Assembly: GCA_015075725.1 (NCBI GenBank) | Contig: JABTTV010000001.1 | Location: 3,835,223-3,899,222, forward strand | DNA: 64,000 nucleotides | Origin: Anaerolineales bacterium | GTDB taxonomy: Bacteria; Chloroflexota; Anaerolineae; Anaerolineales; Villigracilaceae | Direction: 5' to 3' | In this document: positions 49,546-58,364 of the stretch, piece by piece | Layout of the letters: each line of letters begins with the position of its first letter | How positions within the stretch are numbered: the first letter of the stretch is position 1 | Translations under genes and position numbers: made by a program | The notes under the pieces: generated by a model | Seen by the model: the letters and a program-made list of their open reading frames with translations, nothing else | Told to the model about the DNA's origin: nothing | The model's database searches: none

Positions 49546-51024
49546 ATGAGACCAAAACTAACCCTGCTCAGCGATTACATCATCGCCCGCATCCTTGCGG
49601 AAGCGTACGAATTATTATTGCGCCCCGGCATCAAAGTTCAGAATGAAGAAGCGCGCCATCTGCTTAAGCGCGAAGGTGTGCTCATTGACGCGGATACCCA
49701 CGTTGCACAGATACCCTCCTCACTCGTACACCGCGCCTTGGAAAGCGCGCCTCGCGAATTCCACCTCTACGACTATCACGGCAACCCCACCGTCCACTAC
49801 GGCGGCGACTCGGTTCACTTCGACCCGGGTTCCTCCGGCATCACCATGCTCAATCCCGACACGCTCGAGCATGACACGACCGAAACCGAGCACCTCGTCC
49901 GCCTGCTCAAAGTAGCGGAACAAATTCCACAATACGACGCACAATCCACCGCCGTGATCTGTCACGACGTTCCCAAAGACATTCAAGATTCCTATCGCCT
50001 CTATTTGGCATTGCTCTATTCCAAAAAGCCCATCGTCACCGGTGCCTTCACCAACCAGACCGTGCAAGAGATGATTGACATGCTCGCACTCTTTGCAGGC
50101 AGCCCCGAAGCCGCCCGCGAAAAACCGCGAGCCATCTTCGACGTCTGCCCCGCACCGCCATTGATCTGGTCGAACTTTGGGGCGGGCAATCTTATTCAAC
50201 TTGCGCGTGCAGGCATTCCTGCCGAGATAGTATCTGTGCCGTTGGCAGGCGCGGCGGCTCCCGTCACCATGCTTGGGACGGTCACCCAACACACGGCAGA
50301 AGTTCTCGCGGGCATCACCATCCATCAACTCGCGCATCCCGGTTCGCCCATCGTGTGGGGCGGCGCGGCAGCCATCTTCGACATGAAAAAAGGCGCCACA
50401 CCCATGGGAGCCATCGAAACCGCCATGCTCGATTGTTCGTACGCCCAAGTTGCCAAGACCCTCGGCATGCCCACCCACACCTATCTCGGTGCCACCGACT
50501 CCAAACTGGTAGATGCGCAAGCCGGGCTCGAGAGCGGCATCACCGCCATGGTCGGCGCATTGAGCGGCATAAACATGATCTCCGGCTCCGGCATGTTGGA
50601 CTTCCTGGCCTGTCACAGCGTCGAAAAACTCGTCATCGACGCAGAAGGCATCGCCATGGCAAAGCGCATGGTGATGGGAGTCAAGCAGCACACCGACACC
50701 CTCGCCACCGGCTTCTACGATGAAAAGATCAACTTCAAAGGCGGCGACTTCCTCAAGCAAAAAATAACGATGCAACTTTTCCGCGAAGAACAGCATCTAC
50801 CCAGCGACATCATCGACCGCAACTCGACCCGCCAGTGGAAAGAGTCCGGCTCTTTGGATGCATTCGGCAGAGCCAAACTGCGTGTGAAGGAATTGCTCGC
50901 CTCTTACACCCGACCTGAACTTGATCCCAACCAGACAGCGCGACTCCACTCGTACATGCTCGACCTCGCTAAAAAGGCAGGCATTGAAGAATTACCCAGG
51001 CTGGAAGATTTAGAAGTTGCATGA
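49546..51024 (+). CDS. MttB-family methyltransferase, non-pyrrolysine (tandem copy A)
   Basis: A 492-residue MttB-superfamily protein beginning MRPKLTLLSDYIIARIL. Conserved stretches shared with the next copy include LYDYHGNPTVHYGGD, DAQSTAVICHDVPKDI, SKKPIVTGAFTNQTV and TPMGAIETAMLDCSYAQ. No TAG read-through is needed. I start at ATG 49546 (AGAGGTG upstream); the frame's earlier ATG lies within the hairpin element. With the copy at 51143 it is a recent tandem duplication, probably with different quaternary-amine substrates. Confidence 0.92.
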   Translation: MRPKLTLLSDYIIARILAEAYELLLRPGIKVQNEEARHLLKREGVLIDADTHVAQIPSSLVHRALESAPREFHLYDYHGNPTVHYGGDSVHFDPGSSGITMLNPDTLEHDTTETEHLVRLLKVAEQIPQYDAQSTAVICHDVPKDIQDSYRLYLALLYSKKPIVTGAFTNQTVQEMIDMLALFAGSPEAAREKPRAIFDVCPAPPLIWSNFGAGNLIQLARAGIPAEIVSVPLAGAAAPVTMLGTVTQHTAEVLAGITIHQLAHPGSPIVWGGAAAIFDMKKGATPMGAIETAMLDCSYAQVAKTLGMPTHTYLGATDSKLVDAQAGLESGITAMVGALSGINMISGSGMLDFLACHSVEKLVIDAEGIAMAKRMVMGVKQHTDTLATGFYDEKINFKGGDFLKQKITMQLFREEQHLPSDIIDRNSTRQWKESGSLDAFGRAKLRVKELLASYTRPELDPNQTARLHSYMLDLAKKAGIEELPRLEDLEVA

Positions 51025-51027
51025 TAA

Positions 51028-51070
51028 ACGATGGACGATAGACCGCTGACAATGGTCTTCCGTCCATCGT
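51028..51070. repeat. Word repeat with inverted copy (ACGATGGACG type)
   Basis: ACGATGGACG (51028-51037) and its exact complement CGTCCATCGT (51061-51070), with GATAGACC and GACAATGGTC words between. It starts four bases after the stop of the upstream MttB gene. Confidence 0.7.
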
Positions 51071-51142
51071 CAGCACTTTATAGTGTGCGCCTTGGTCATT
51101 CATAACCCACCATTTTGAATTCCTATTTCCAAGGAGGCACAC

Positions 51143-52618
51143 ATGCAACCTAAACTCTCCCTGCTCGATGATGCCCTCATACAACGCATCCTCGATGAAG
51201 CCTACCAATTGATGCTCAAGCCCGGCATCAAAGTACAGAACGCCGAAGCAAGACGCCTGCTCGCCGAAGCCGGAGCACAAGTGGACGAAGACAGCATGGT
51301 CGTCCGGATTCCCGAACAGATCGTGGTCAAAGCGCTGGAAACCGTTCCCAGAGTGTTCCACCTCTACGATTACGAAGGCAATCCCAAGGTCCAGTACGGA
51401 GGCGACGCGGTTAACTTCGACCCCGGCTCCTCGGGCATTTCCGTCCTCATCCCAGAGACCTTGGAGCACAAGACCGCCGAAACCGAAGACCTGCTGCGCG
51501 TCATCAAGATCGCAGAATGCCTCCCACAGTACGATGCGCAGTCCACGGCGGTGGTTTGCCACGATGTGCCCAAAGATATTCATGACCTGTATCGTTTGTA
51601 CTTGGTCATGCTGTATTCGAAGAAACCGATTGTCACAGGCGCGTTCACGAATCAAACTGTGAATGCGATGATCGACATGCTCGCCATTTTTGCGGGCGGA
51701 CGTGACGAGCTGCGCACCAAACCGCGCGCCATATTCGATGCCTGCCCCTCGCCGCCGCTGATCTGGTCGAACTTCGGCGCGGGTCAATTGATCGAACTTG
51801 CCAGAGCAGGCATCCCGGCAGAGATCGTCTCCATGCCGTTGGCGGGCGCGGCGGCTCCCGTGACGTTACTTGGCGCGGTCACGCAGCACGCGGCAGAATG
51901 TCTTTCGGGCATCACCATCCATCAACTCGCGCATGCGGGTTCGCCCATCGTGTGGGGCGGCGCGCCCGCCATTTTTGAAATGCGCAAAGGCGGCACTCCG
52001 TATGGAGCCATTGAAACTGCCATGATCGACTCGTCCTACGCGCAGGTCGGCAAGGCACTCGGTCTGCCCACACACACCTACCTCGGCGCCACCGACGCGA
52101 AAATCCTCGATATGCAGGCAGGCATGGATAGCGTCATGGGCTTCCTCGTCGGCGCGTTGAGCGGCATCAATATGATCTCCGGCGCAGGCATGTTGGACTC
52201 ACTGCTCTGCCAAAGCCCTGAAAAACTCGTCATCGACGCGGAAGGCATCGCGATGGCAAAACGAATGTTGAAAGGCATGCTCGTCCAATCGGAAACGCTC
52301 GCCACCGAATTCTTTGAAGGCGTCAACTTCAAAGGCGGCGACTTCCTCAAACAAAAAGTGACCATGAAACTCTTCCCGAAAGAACAGCACATGCCGACGA
52401 AGATCATCGACCGCGACTCAATCCGTGGATGGAAAGAATCCGGCTCGTTGGATACCTTCGAGCGCGCGCGAGTCCACGTGAAGGAATTGCTCGCCTCCTA
52501 CACTCGACCTGTGCTTGATCCCGTCCATGAGGCGGAACTTCACAATTACGTTTTGAATCTCACCAAGCAAGCCGGTATGGATGAACTGCCAAACTTGGAA
52601 GGAATTGTATTTGCTTAG
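51143..52618 (+). CDS. MttB-family methyltransferase, non-pyrrolysine (tandem copy B)
   Basis: A 491-residue MttB-superfamily protein, close to the preceding copy over its full length (shared KPGIKVQN, FDPGSSGI, PQYDAQSTAV, NFGAG, GGDFLKQK and more). AGGAGG precedes the ATG. It probably demethylates a related quaternary amine and passes the methyl to the shared corrinoid protein. Divergence from copy A is spread through loops such as VEARDE-like and KEFFEGV regions rather than in the core strands, as expected for a change of substrate. Confidence 0.92.
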   Translation: MQPKLSLLDDALIQRILDEAYQLMLKPGIKVQNAEARRLLAEAGAQVDEDSMVVRIPEQIVVKALETVPRVFHLYDYEGNPKVQYGGDAVNFDPGSSGISVLIPETLEHKTAETEDLLRVIKIAECLPQYDAQSTAVVCHDVPKDIHDLYRLYLVMLYSKKPIVTGAFTNQTVNAMIDMLAIFAGGRDELRTKPRAIFDACPSPPLIWSNFGAGQLIELARAGIPAEIVSMPLAGAAAPVTLLGAVTQHAAECLSGITIHQLAHAGSPIVWGGAPAIFEMRKGGTPYGAIETAMIDSSYAQVGKALGLPTHTYLGATDAKILDMQAGMDSVMGFLVGALSGINMISGAGMLDSLLCQSPEKLVIDAEGIAMAKRMLKGMLVQSETLATEFFEGVNFKGGDFLKQKVTMKLFPKEQHMPTKIIDRDSIRGWKESGSLDTFERARVHVKELLASYTRPVLDPVHEAELHNYVLNLTKQAGMDELPNLEGIVFA

Positions 52619-52630
52619 AGACAAGTAACG

Positions 52631-52686
52631 AGAAATGAGTAACGATTTACAAGGTACAATGCCCTCGTTTTTCGTTACTCATTTCT
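52631..52686. repeat. Word repeat with inverted copy (GAAATGAGTAACGA type)
   Basis: AGAAATGAGTAACGA (52631-52645) and its perfect 15-base complement (52672-52686), preceded by a related AGTAACG word. It lies 12 bases after the stop of MttB copy B and would form a strong hairpin. Confidence 0.8.
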
Positions 52687-52702
52687 TAATTCCCAAACAA
52701 TC

Positions 52703-54472
52703 ATGCTAACCCTCCCTGAACTTCTCCGCATCCCTTATGTCGACTCCGGTTTGAATTACGCCATCTCGCCTGATGAGAAGCGGATTGTCTTTTCGTGGAA
52801 CAAATCTGGCACTTGGGAGTTGTGGGAAGTTAGAGGATTAGAGATTAGAAGATTAGAGATTGGACTGGCTGGAGCAAAGTTTTCGCCCCAGTTCTCGCCG
52901 GATGGAACAAAGATCGCCTTTGCGCTGGATTTGGATGGAAGTGAGTCCTATCACATCTGCATCCATGACCTCACTACCAACATCTCCACCGACCTGACGC
53001 CGGATATTTTATATGCGCATCAACCCAATGTGTCGTGGTCACCAGATGGAGAGTCACTGGCTGTGCTTTCAGATGCCAAGGGAATCTTCTCGCTTTATGT
53101 CCTGCCGTTGGATGGCAGTAGCGCGCGGATGATCCGAAATATCTTCCATCCCTGCTGGGATGCGGCATGGTCGCCGGATGGAAAATGGATCGCGGTCGAG
53201 TCGGAGGCGGCAGCGAGTGACCGAAGCATTCACATCGTGCCAGTGGGTCGACATAAAGGAAAAGTTCGCACCGTTCAATTGACACAGGATGGTAAACCTC
53301 TGAATGCGCAGCATCCAGCCTGGTCGCCCGACTCGAAGACCCTGGCATTTTCCTGTGAAAATAGCGAATGGTTCAATATTGGTCTATTCCATGTCGAAAC
53401 ACAGGGAGTCAGCTGGCTGACCGATTCCACTGGCGACGACACCCAACCCACGTGGTCGCGGAGCGGGGAATTAATCGGCTGGGTACACAGCGAAGGGGCG
53501 CGAACCAGCCTCCAGTTTATGCGTGGAGGCGATGCAATTCGCGAGGTGAAGGTCGGTGAGGGAGTCCATGCCCGACCGCAGATCACTGCCGATGGGGTCG
53601 TCATCCTGTATGAAGACGTGAATCACCCGACGGATCTATGGAAGATAAACCTTGAAAGCGGCAAGGAAACGCAACTCACGAAGTCGTTGGATGTGGAGTT
53701 GAATTTTGCGCAGCCTGAAGAAGTTTGGTATCCGGGCTTGGACGGTGTGCGGGTGCCCGCCTTGCTGTATCGCGGCGCGGGTGATTTTGCCGTGCTTAAC
53801 ATCCACGGCGGACCAAATTGGCATCTGCAATTCTCCTGGAATCCGGAGTTGAGTTTTATGACGGCACAAGGATGGACGGTGCTTGCACCGAACTATCGCG
53901 GCTCGACGGGTTATGGCAAGCAGTGGCAAAATGCCAGCCGATTCGACATGGGCGGCGTGGATAATGACGATTGTGCAGCAGGCGCAAAATTTCTATTGGA
54001 TAATGGGCTGGCGAAAAAGGTCGCGGTGACCGGGCGAAGCCACGGCGGGTATTTGACCATGACCTGCCTGACGGGTTACCCTGAATTGTTTGTTGGCGGG
54101 TCGGCGGTTGTGCCGTTCCTGAATTGGATAAAATCACATTATGCGTCGCGCGAAGATCTGCAGCATTGGAACATCGAGAATATGGGCTACCCGGAAGAGA
54201 ATAAGGACCTGTGGATGGCGCGCTCGCCATATTACTTTTTGGATAAAGTGAACTCGCCCGTGCAGATGATCTGCGGTGAAAATGATCCGCGCTGCCCGGC
54301 GTCGGATTCAATTGACTCAAGAGATAAGTTGGCGGAATTGGGGAAGGAAGTAGAATTGCTTTTGTACGAAGGTGAAGGGCATGCGTTTTATAGGATCGAG
54401 AACATCATCGATGCAGAGATGAGGCGCATGGAGTTTTTGGAGCGAATTCTGACCGTAGACCGCAGAGGGTAG
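52703..54472 (+). CDS. S9 family prolyl-oligopeptidase-like peptidase
   Basis: A 589-residue protein with an N-terminal beta-propeller of PD40/WD40-like blades (repeated SPDG motifs such as QFSPDGTKIAFAL, WSPDGESLAVL, WSPDGKWIAVE) and a C-terminal alpha/beta hydrolase with GRSHGGYLTM (Ser446), an Asp in ENDPRCPA and a His in GEGHAFY. It has no signal peptide, so it should be cytoplasmic. Among methyltransferase genes it may release methylated amino acids from peptides. An in-frame word repeat at 52829-52862 encodes an odd VRGLEIRRLEIG insertion. Confidence 0.92.
   Translation: MLTLPELLRIPYVDSGLNYAISPDEKRIVFSWNKSGTWELWEVRGLEIRRLEIGLAGAKFSPQFSPDGTKIAFALDLDGSESYHICIHDLTTNISTDLTPDILYAHQPNVSWSPDGESLAVLSDAKGIFSLYVLPLDGSSARMIRNIFHPCWDAAWSPDGKWIAVESEAAASDRSIHIVPVGRHKGKVRTVQLTQDGKPLNAQHPAWSPDSKTLAFSCENSEWFNIGLFHVETQGVSWLTDSTGDDTQPTWSRSGELIGWVHSEGARTSLQFMRGGDAIREVKVGEGVHARPQITADGVVILYEDVNHPTDLWKINLESGKETQLTKSLDVELNFAQPEEVWYPGLDGVRVPALLYRGAGDFAVLNIHGGPNWHLQFSWNPELSFMTAQGWTVLAPNYRGSTGYGKQWQNASRFDMGGVDNDDCAAGAKFLLDNGLAKKVAVTGRSHGGYLTMTCLTGYPELFVGGSAVVPFLNWIKSHYASREDLQHWNIENMGYPEENKDLWMARSPYYFLDKVNSPVQMICGENDPRCPASDSIDSRDKLAELGKEVELLLYEGEGHAFYRIENIIDAEMRRMEFLERILTVDRRG
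52829..52862 (+). repeat. In-frame word repeat (TTAGAGATTAGA type) within the S9 peptidase
   Basis: Degenerate copies of TTAGAGA lie inside the first blade of the S9 peptidase, read as VRGLEIRRLEI without a stop in frame. The same style of repeat otherwise occurs only between genes in this window. Confidence 0.7.
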
Positions 54473-54490
54473 ACCGCATTGAACGGTCTG
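54450..54490. repeat. Word repeat at the S9 peptidase stop (GACCGTAGACC type)
   Basis: GACCGTAGACCGCAGA and GGTAGACCGC words run across the TAG stop of the S9 peptidase (54470-54472), encoding its last residues TVDRRG. AGACCG (54471-54476) and CGGTCT (54484-54489) form an inverted pair, with more GGTCTGTGGTCC words after. Confidence 0.65.
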
Positions 54491-54533
54491 TGGTCCACCG
54501 CCCCCGGTTAAACGACTTTTTACAGGAGAATAC

Positions 54534-55952
54534 ATGCAACCATTAATGTTCCTGTCCGATGAAGATTTACAAGCCATGCATGAAGCGACATTGCAAGTTT
54601 TGCATGAGGCGGGTGTATTCTGGACGCACAGACCCAGCCTGGAAATATTGCAGGGAGCGGGATGCAGGATAAAAGACAACCGCGTCTTCTTTCCGCCCGA
54701 CCTGGTGATCGATTCGATCGCCAAAGCCAACAAGAGACCGGTCATTCGCGGACGAAACGGGCAGGTTAACAGCCTGGGCGATGGCAACCTGTACTTCCAT
54801 AACCTCGGCGGCGCGCGGGATGTGTACGATGCGCGAACAGGCTCCCGCCGCATGGCAACCGCACGAGACTGCGCCGATGCCGTCCGACTTTTGGATGCAC
54901 TTCCCAATTGCAATACGGTGACGCCATTCTTCACCCCGCCGGATGTTTCAAATGATATGCTATCGCTTTACATGTACCGTCACGCGCTTTCGAATACGGT
55001 CAAGCCGGTGCAGGGACCGGGAATTCAATTCGGTCATGAGGTACGCTTTGCCGTGGAGATGGCTGCGGTGGTCGGCACGCCTGCCAATGAATTGACGCTT
55101 TCACTTTCGCCAGTCAGTCCATTGACGATGCACGACATTGCCGCCGAAGCCATCATGGAGATGGCGAAACATGGTGTTATTCATGCCAATCTGCCCTGCC
55201 CCACCGGCGGCGCGACTTCACCAATGACGATCACGGGCAGTATCGTACAGCAAAGCGCCGAGACACTGGCTCCGCTGGTTCTCGCCCAATTGATCAACCC
55301 GGGATGCGGCGTGGTGTATTGCGGCAGATTGGGGATGCTGGAGCCTCGCACCGGCCTGATCTGGGGAGGCGTGGAGTTGGGCATATCCTCCGCCGCCACG
55401 GTTCAACTCGGACATTATTACGGATTCAGCGTCAACGTGTATGGATTTTCGACCAATGCCCATACGCTGGACGCACAAAACGCCTTCGAGCGCGGACTGA
55501 ACGCCGCCATCCCCGCCCTGGCTGGAGCGGACGAACTCTCGGGCATCGGCGAAATGGAAGCGGGCGTGATGGGGTCCTTCGCCCAAATGGTATTGGACAA
55601 CGAACTTGCGGGAAGCATCCTGCGCCTGCACAAAGGACTTTCCGCAGATGCGGATCACATCGCTGTGAATATCATCCTGGATGTAATGAACGGCACGCGC
55701 AACTTCCTCGGGCAAAAGCACACCATGAAGCACCTGCGCGGTGGCGAAATGGCGCTGACCAAATTCGCCGAACGCAATTCGTGGGACACGTGGGACGAAA
55801 AACTCGGTCGTAAACAGATGGCGGATTACGCCATTGAGGAATCGGAGCGTATTTTACGCGAGCATCAGGCCCTGCCGCTGGAGCCGGCACAAGAAGCAGA
55901 ATTGGATAAAATACTGGCAGGAGCGGAACGGGAGACGGCGAAGAAGAAGTAA
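54534..55952 (+). CDS. MttB-family methyltransferase, non-pyrrolysine (fourth copy)
   Basis: A 472-residue MttB-superfamily protein starting MQPLMFLSDEDLQAMHEATLQVL. It has ANLPCPTGGATSPMTITGS and the late FLGQKHTMKHLRGGEMAL motif, similar to AQKHTRNHM of the protein at 47984. No TAG read-through is needed. AGGAG precedes the ATG. It is the fourth MttB member in the locus, so the strain probably handles several methylated amines with one corrinoid protein, or uses others elsewhere. Confidence 0.92.
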   Translation: MQPLMFLSDEDLQAMHEATLQVLHEAGVFWTHRPSLEILQGAGCRIKDNRVFFPPDLVIDSIAKANKRPVIRGRNGQVNSLGDGNLYFHNLGGARDVYDARTGSRRMATARDCADAVRLLDALPNCNTVTPFFTPPDVSNDMLSLYMYRHALSNTVKPVQGPGIQFGHEVRFAVEMAAVVGTPANELTLSLSPVSPLTMHDIAAEAIMEMAKHGVIHANLPCPTGGATSPMTITGSIVQQSAETLAPLVLAQLINPGCGVVYCGRLGMLEPRTGLIWGGVELGISSAATVQLGHYYGFSVNVYGFSTNAHTLDAQNAFERGLNAAIPALAGADELSGIGEMEAGVMGSFAQMVLDNELAGSILRLHKGLSADADHIAVNIILDVMNGTRNFLGQKHTMKHLRGGEMALTKFAERNSWDTWDEKLGRKQMADYAIEESERILREHQALPLEPAQEAELDKILAGAERETAKKK

Positions 55953-55958
55953 GTTGCC

Positions 55959-56043
55959 GTCATTGCGAAGGCGGCAGTCCGAAGCAATCTCCCAGCTAAA
56001 ATAATGAGATTGCTTCGTCGCCCTTCGGGCTCCTCGCAATGAT
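55959..56043. repeat. Dispersed palindromic repeat, copy 2
   Basis: An 85-base element with GTCATTGCGA at one end and TCGCAATGAT at the other, and internal GAAGCAATCTC (55981-55991) / GAGATTGCTTC (56006-56016). It fills most of the spacer between the MttB and M20 genes. Related to 16362-16458 and 57227-57327. Confidence 0.85.
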
Positions 56044-56059
56044 ATAAAAAGGAGAATTT

Positions 56060-57217
56060 ATGATCAAACAGGCACATGCAATTTCAGAAGAACTCATCGA
56101 ATGGCGGCGCGATTTTCACATGCACCCCGAAACCGGCTTTGACGTTTTTCGCACAGCGGGAATCGTTGCCGATGAATTGGAAAAGATGGGATACAGAGTC
56201 AAGCGCGGAGTTGGCAAGACAGGCGTCGTGGCAGAAATAGGCGAGGGCGGGAAGGTTGTCGCCATCCGCGCGGACATGGATGCCCTGCCCATTTTCGAAT
56301 TGAATGAGACCGATTATGTCTCGCAAAATGAAGGCAAAATGCATGCCTGCGGACACGACTCGCATACCGCGATGGCTTTGGGCGCGGCAAAAATCCTGGC
56401 AAAGGAAAAATTTATGGGACGGGTGCGTTTTCTCTTTCAACCCTGCGAAGAGACGGCGGATGAAGAAGGATTAAGCGGCGCGATGCGTATGTATGACGAA
56501 GGCGCCGTGGACGGTGCAGATTACGTCATTGCCCAGCACGTGGACCCAACGAGACCGGTTGGCACCATTGCCATCAATGAGGGCGCAAGCGGCGGCGGCG
56601 TGACCAATTGGACCGCGGTCATTTACGGCAAGGGCGGCCATGGGGCGCATCCCCACGATTCAAACGACCCTTTCGTGATGCTTGCGCATGTCATCATGGG
56701 CTTGAACGCAATCGTCTCGCGCAGGCTGAATCCGTTCGAACCGGCGGTGGTCAGCATCGGCGCGATCAACGGGGGCTTTGCGGAAAACGTCATCCCGGAC
56801 AAGGTCGAAATGATCGGCACACTGCGCTTTACCTCGATGGATGTCGAGAAGCAGATCCGCGAGGAAGTAACACGGGTGTTCGAGATCGTAAAATCCCTGG
56901 GCGGCGATTACGAATTGAGTTTTCTTTTCGGGGGCATGCCGACCATCAATGATAAACAGGTCGCGGATACGATCGCGCAAGTCGGGCATGACCTGCTCGG
57001 CGAAGGCAATGTGCATCCTCTCCACAAAACACTCGGCGCGGAGGATTTCCCGTACTTCCTGCAAAAGACGCCGGGCGCGATGTATACCCTTGGCACGATG
57101 ATCGAAGGACGTCCCCTGTATGAATTGCACCATCCCAAATTCGACCTGGACGAACGCGCCCTGCCGATCGGCACGGCGGTGCTGGCGGAGACGGCGTTGA
57201 GATTTTTAAGGCAATAA
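56060..57217 (+). CDS. M20 family amidohydrolase/carboxypeptidase
   Basis: A 385-residue metallo-hydrolase of the M20D type (N-acyl-amino acid or hippurate hydrolase): IRADMDALPIFE, the metal ligands in HACGHDSHTAMALG, EET-like CEETADEE and the dimerisation domain near YGKGGHGAHPHDSNDP. The last ligand lies in HPKFDLDERALPIG. AAGGAG precedes the ATG. In this setting it could free a methylated amine or amino acid from an N-acyl conjugate before demethylation; that link is inferred. Confidence 0.92.
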   Translation: MIKQAHAISEELIEWRRDFHMHPETGFDVFRTAGIVADELEKMGYRVKRGVGKTGVVAEIGEGGKVVAIRADMDALPIFELNETDYVSQNEGKMHACGHDSHTAMALGAAKILAKEKFMGRVRFLFQPCEETADEEGLSGAMRMYDEGAVDGADYVIAQHVDPTRPVGTIAINEGASGGGVTNWTAVIYGKGGHGAHPHDSNDPFVMLAHVIMGLNAIVSRRLNPFEPAVVSIGAINGGFAENVIPDKVEMIGTLRFTSMDVEKQIREEVTRVFEIVKSLGGDYELSFLFGGMPTINDKQVADTIAQVGHDLLGEGNVHPLHKTLGAEDFPYFLQKTPGAMYTLGTMIEGRPLYELHHPKFDLDERALPIGTAVLAETALRFLRQ

Positions 57218-57226
57218 CAAACACCT

Positions 57227-57327
57227 TCATTGCGAGCCGCGCATTTGTTTGTTGCGGCGAAGTAATCACAGTGTTAACCAGGAGATTGCTTCGGGCTTCG
57301 CCGTTCGAGGCTCGCCCCCGCAATGAC
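57227..57327. repeat. Dispersed palindromic repeat, copy 3
   Basis: A 101-base element with TCATTGCGAG and CGCAATGAC ends and a GAGATTGCTTCG inner arm; its partner arm is degenerate (GAAGTAATCAC). It lies between the M20 and methyltetrahydrofolate methyltransferase genes and is the most divergent of the three copies. Confidence 0.8.
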
Positions 57328-57349
57328 AAATATATTTTTCGGAGGGCAC

Positions 57350-58225
57350 ATGCACACCATTTTGAAATCTGAAAAAAAAGAAGTCGTGATCGGTTTCGAC
57401 AAGCCGTTCGTCATCATCGGCGAGAAGCTCAACCCAACCGGAATCAAAAAGCTGGGGCAGGCGCTGGTCGAGCGGAACATGGATTATGTCAAGCACCTCG
57501 CCAAACGCCAGGTGGATTGGGGGGCGGATGTGCTGGATGTGAACGTGGGACATCCGCAGATCGAAGAAGCGGAAGTCATGCCGCTGGTGGTGGAGGCGGT
57601 TCAATCCGTGACGGATGTGCCGTTGTGCATCGACTCGAACGAGCCGAAAATTCTCGAAGCGGGTTTGAACGCGATCAAAGGCGGCAAGCCCCTGGTGAAC
57701 TCGGTCAACGGGGAGGAAAAGCAACTCAGCACGGTGCTGCCCATCGTCAAGGCGAGAGGCGCGGCGGTTATCGGGTTGACCATCGCCGATGAAGGCATCC
57801 CGCCCACACCAGAGGGTCGCCTCGCGGCGGGCGCGAAGATCATCGAACGCGCAACAAAGATGGGCATCCCCATCGAGGACATCATCCTCGACCCGCTGGT
57901 GATGACGGTCGGGCACGATTACAGAGCTGCGATGGTCACTCTCAAAGCCATCGAAATGATCAAGAACGAATTCGGCGTGAACATCAGTCTTGGCGCGAGC
58001 AATGTTTCCTTTGGTCTTCCGGACAGACACTCGGTCAACGCGGCGATGCTTTCGATCGCGATGCTCACCGGCGCGACCACATCCATCACGGACCCGATCA
58101 AACTCGGCGCCGCCATCAAAGCCACCGACCTTTTGCTTGGGCGCGACGCCAACTCGATGCGCTATCTCAAATACTTCCGCGCGACGGATAAATTGCGCGC
58201 GGCGGAAGTTGCGGCGAAAACGTAG
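57350..58225 (+). CDS. Methyltetrahydrofolate:corrinoid methyltransferase-like (pterin-binding)
   Basis: A 291-residue TIM-barrel protein of the pterin-binding/DHPS superfamily: IIGEKLNPTG near the start, the DVLDVNVGHP strand, VPLCIDSNEPKILEAGL and NSVNGEEKQL. These fit the methyltetrahydrofolate methyltransferase group (AcsE/MtgA/MtrH-like). In MtgBC-A systems this enzyme moves the corrinoid-bound methyl to tetrahydrofolate, the expected partner for the MttB proteins here. GGAGGG precedes ATG 57350; the frame's earlier ATG overlaps the palindromic repeat. Confidence 0.93.
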   Translation: MHTILKSEKKEVVIGFDKPFVIIGEKLNPTGIKKLGQALVERNMDYVKHLAKRQVDWGADVLDVNVGHPQIEEAEVMPLVVEAVQSVTDVPLCIDSNEPKILEAGLNAIKGGKPLVNSVNGEEKQLSTVLPIVKARGAAVIGLTIADEGIPPTPEGRLAAGAKIIERATKMGIPIEDIILDPLVMTVGHDYRAAMVTLKAIEMIKNEFGVNISLGASNVSFGLPDRHSVNAAMLSIAMLTGATTSITDPIKLGAAIKATDLLLGRDANSMRYLKYFRATDKLRAAEVAAKT

Positions 58226-58274
58226 TTCGAGTCCGCGGAAAGATATCGGACTTGCAAGACTATCGTAAAATATA

Positions 58275-58339
58275 TAACGCAAAGGCGCAAAGGCGCAAGG
58301 GATCGGGGCGAATCTTTGCGTCCTTGCGGCTTTGCGTTA
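58275..58339. repeat. Word repeat with inverted copy (CGCAAAGG type)
   Basis: A 26-base run of GCAAAGG/GCGCAAAG words (58275-58300) is followed by its near-exact complement (58314-58339; about 22 of 26 bases), forming a long hairpin in the spacer before the homocysteine methyltransferase gene. Confidence 0.8.
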
Positions 58340-58364
58340 AGAAACCCTGTTGACCGCCTATCCA

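Noticed and set aside
49720..50796. Long minus-strand ORF opposite an MttB gene
   Set aside because: Antisense to a conserved gene; the same shadow appears opposite the tandem copy, which follows from duplication of the sense gene.
47984..55952. Pyrrolysine-dependent MttB genes
   Set aside because: All four frames are open without an in-frame TAG, and no pyl genes are present in the window, so they are non-pyrrolysine members.
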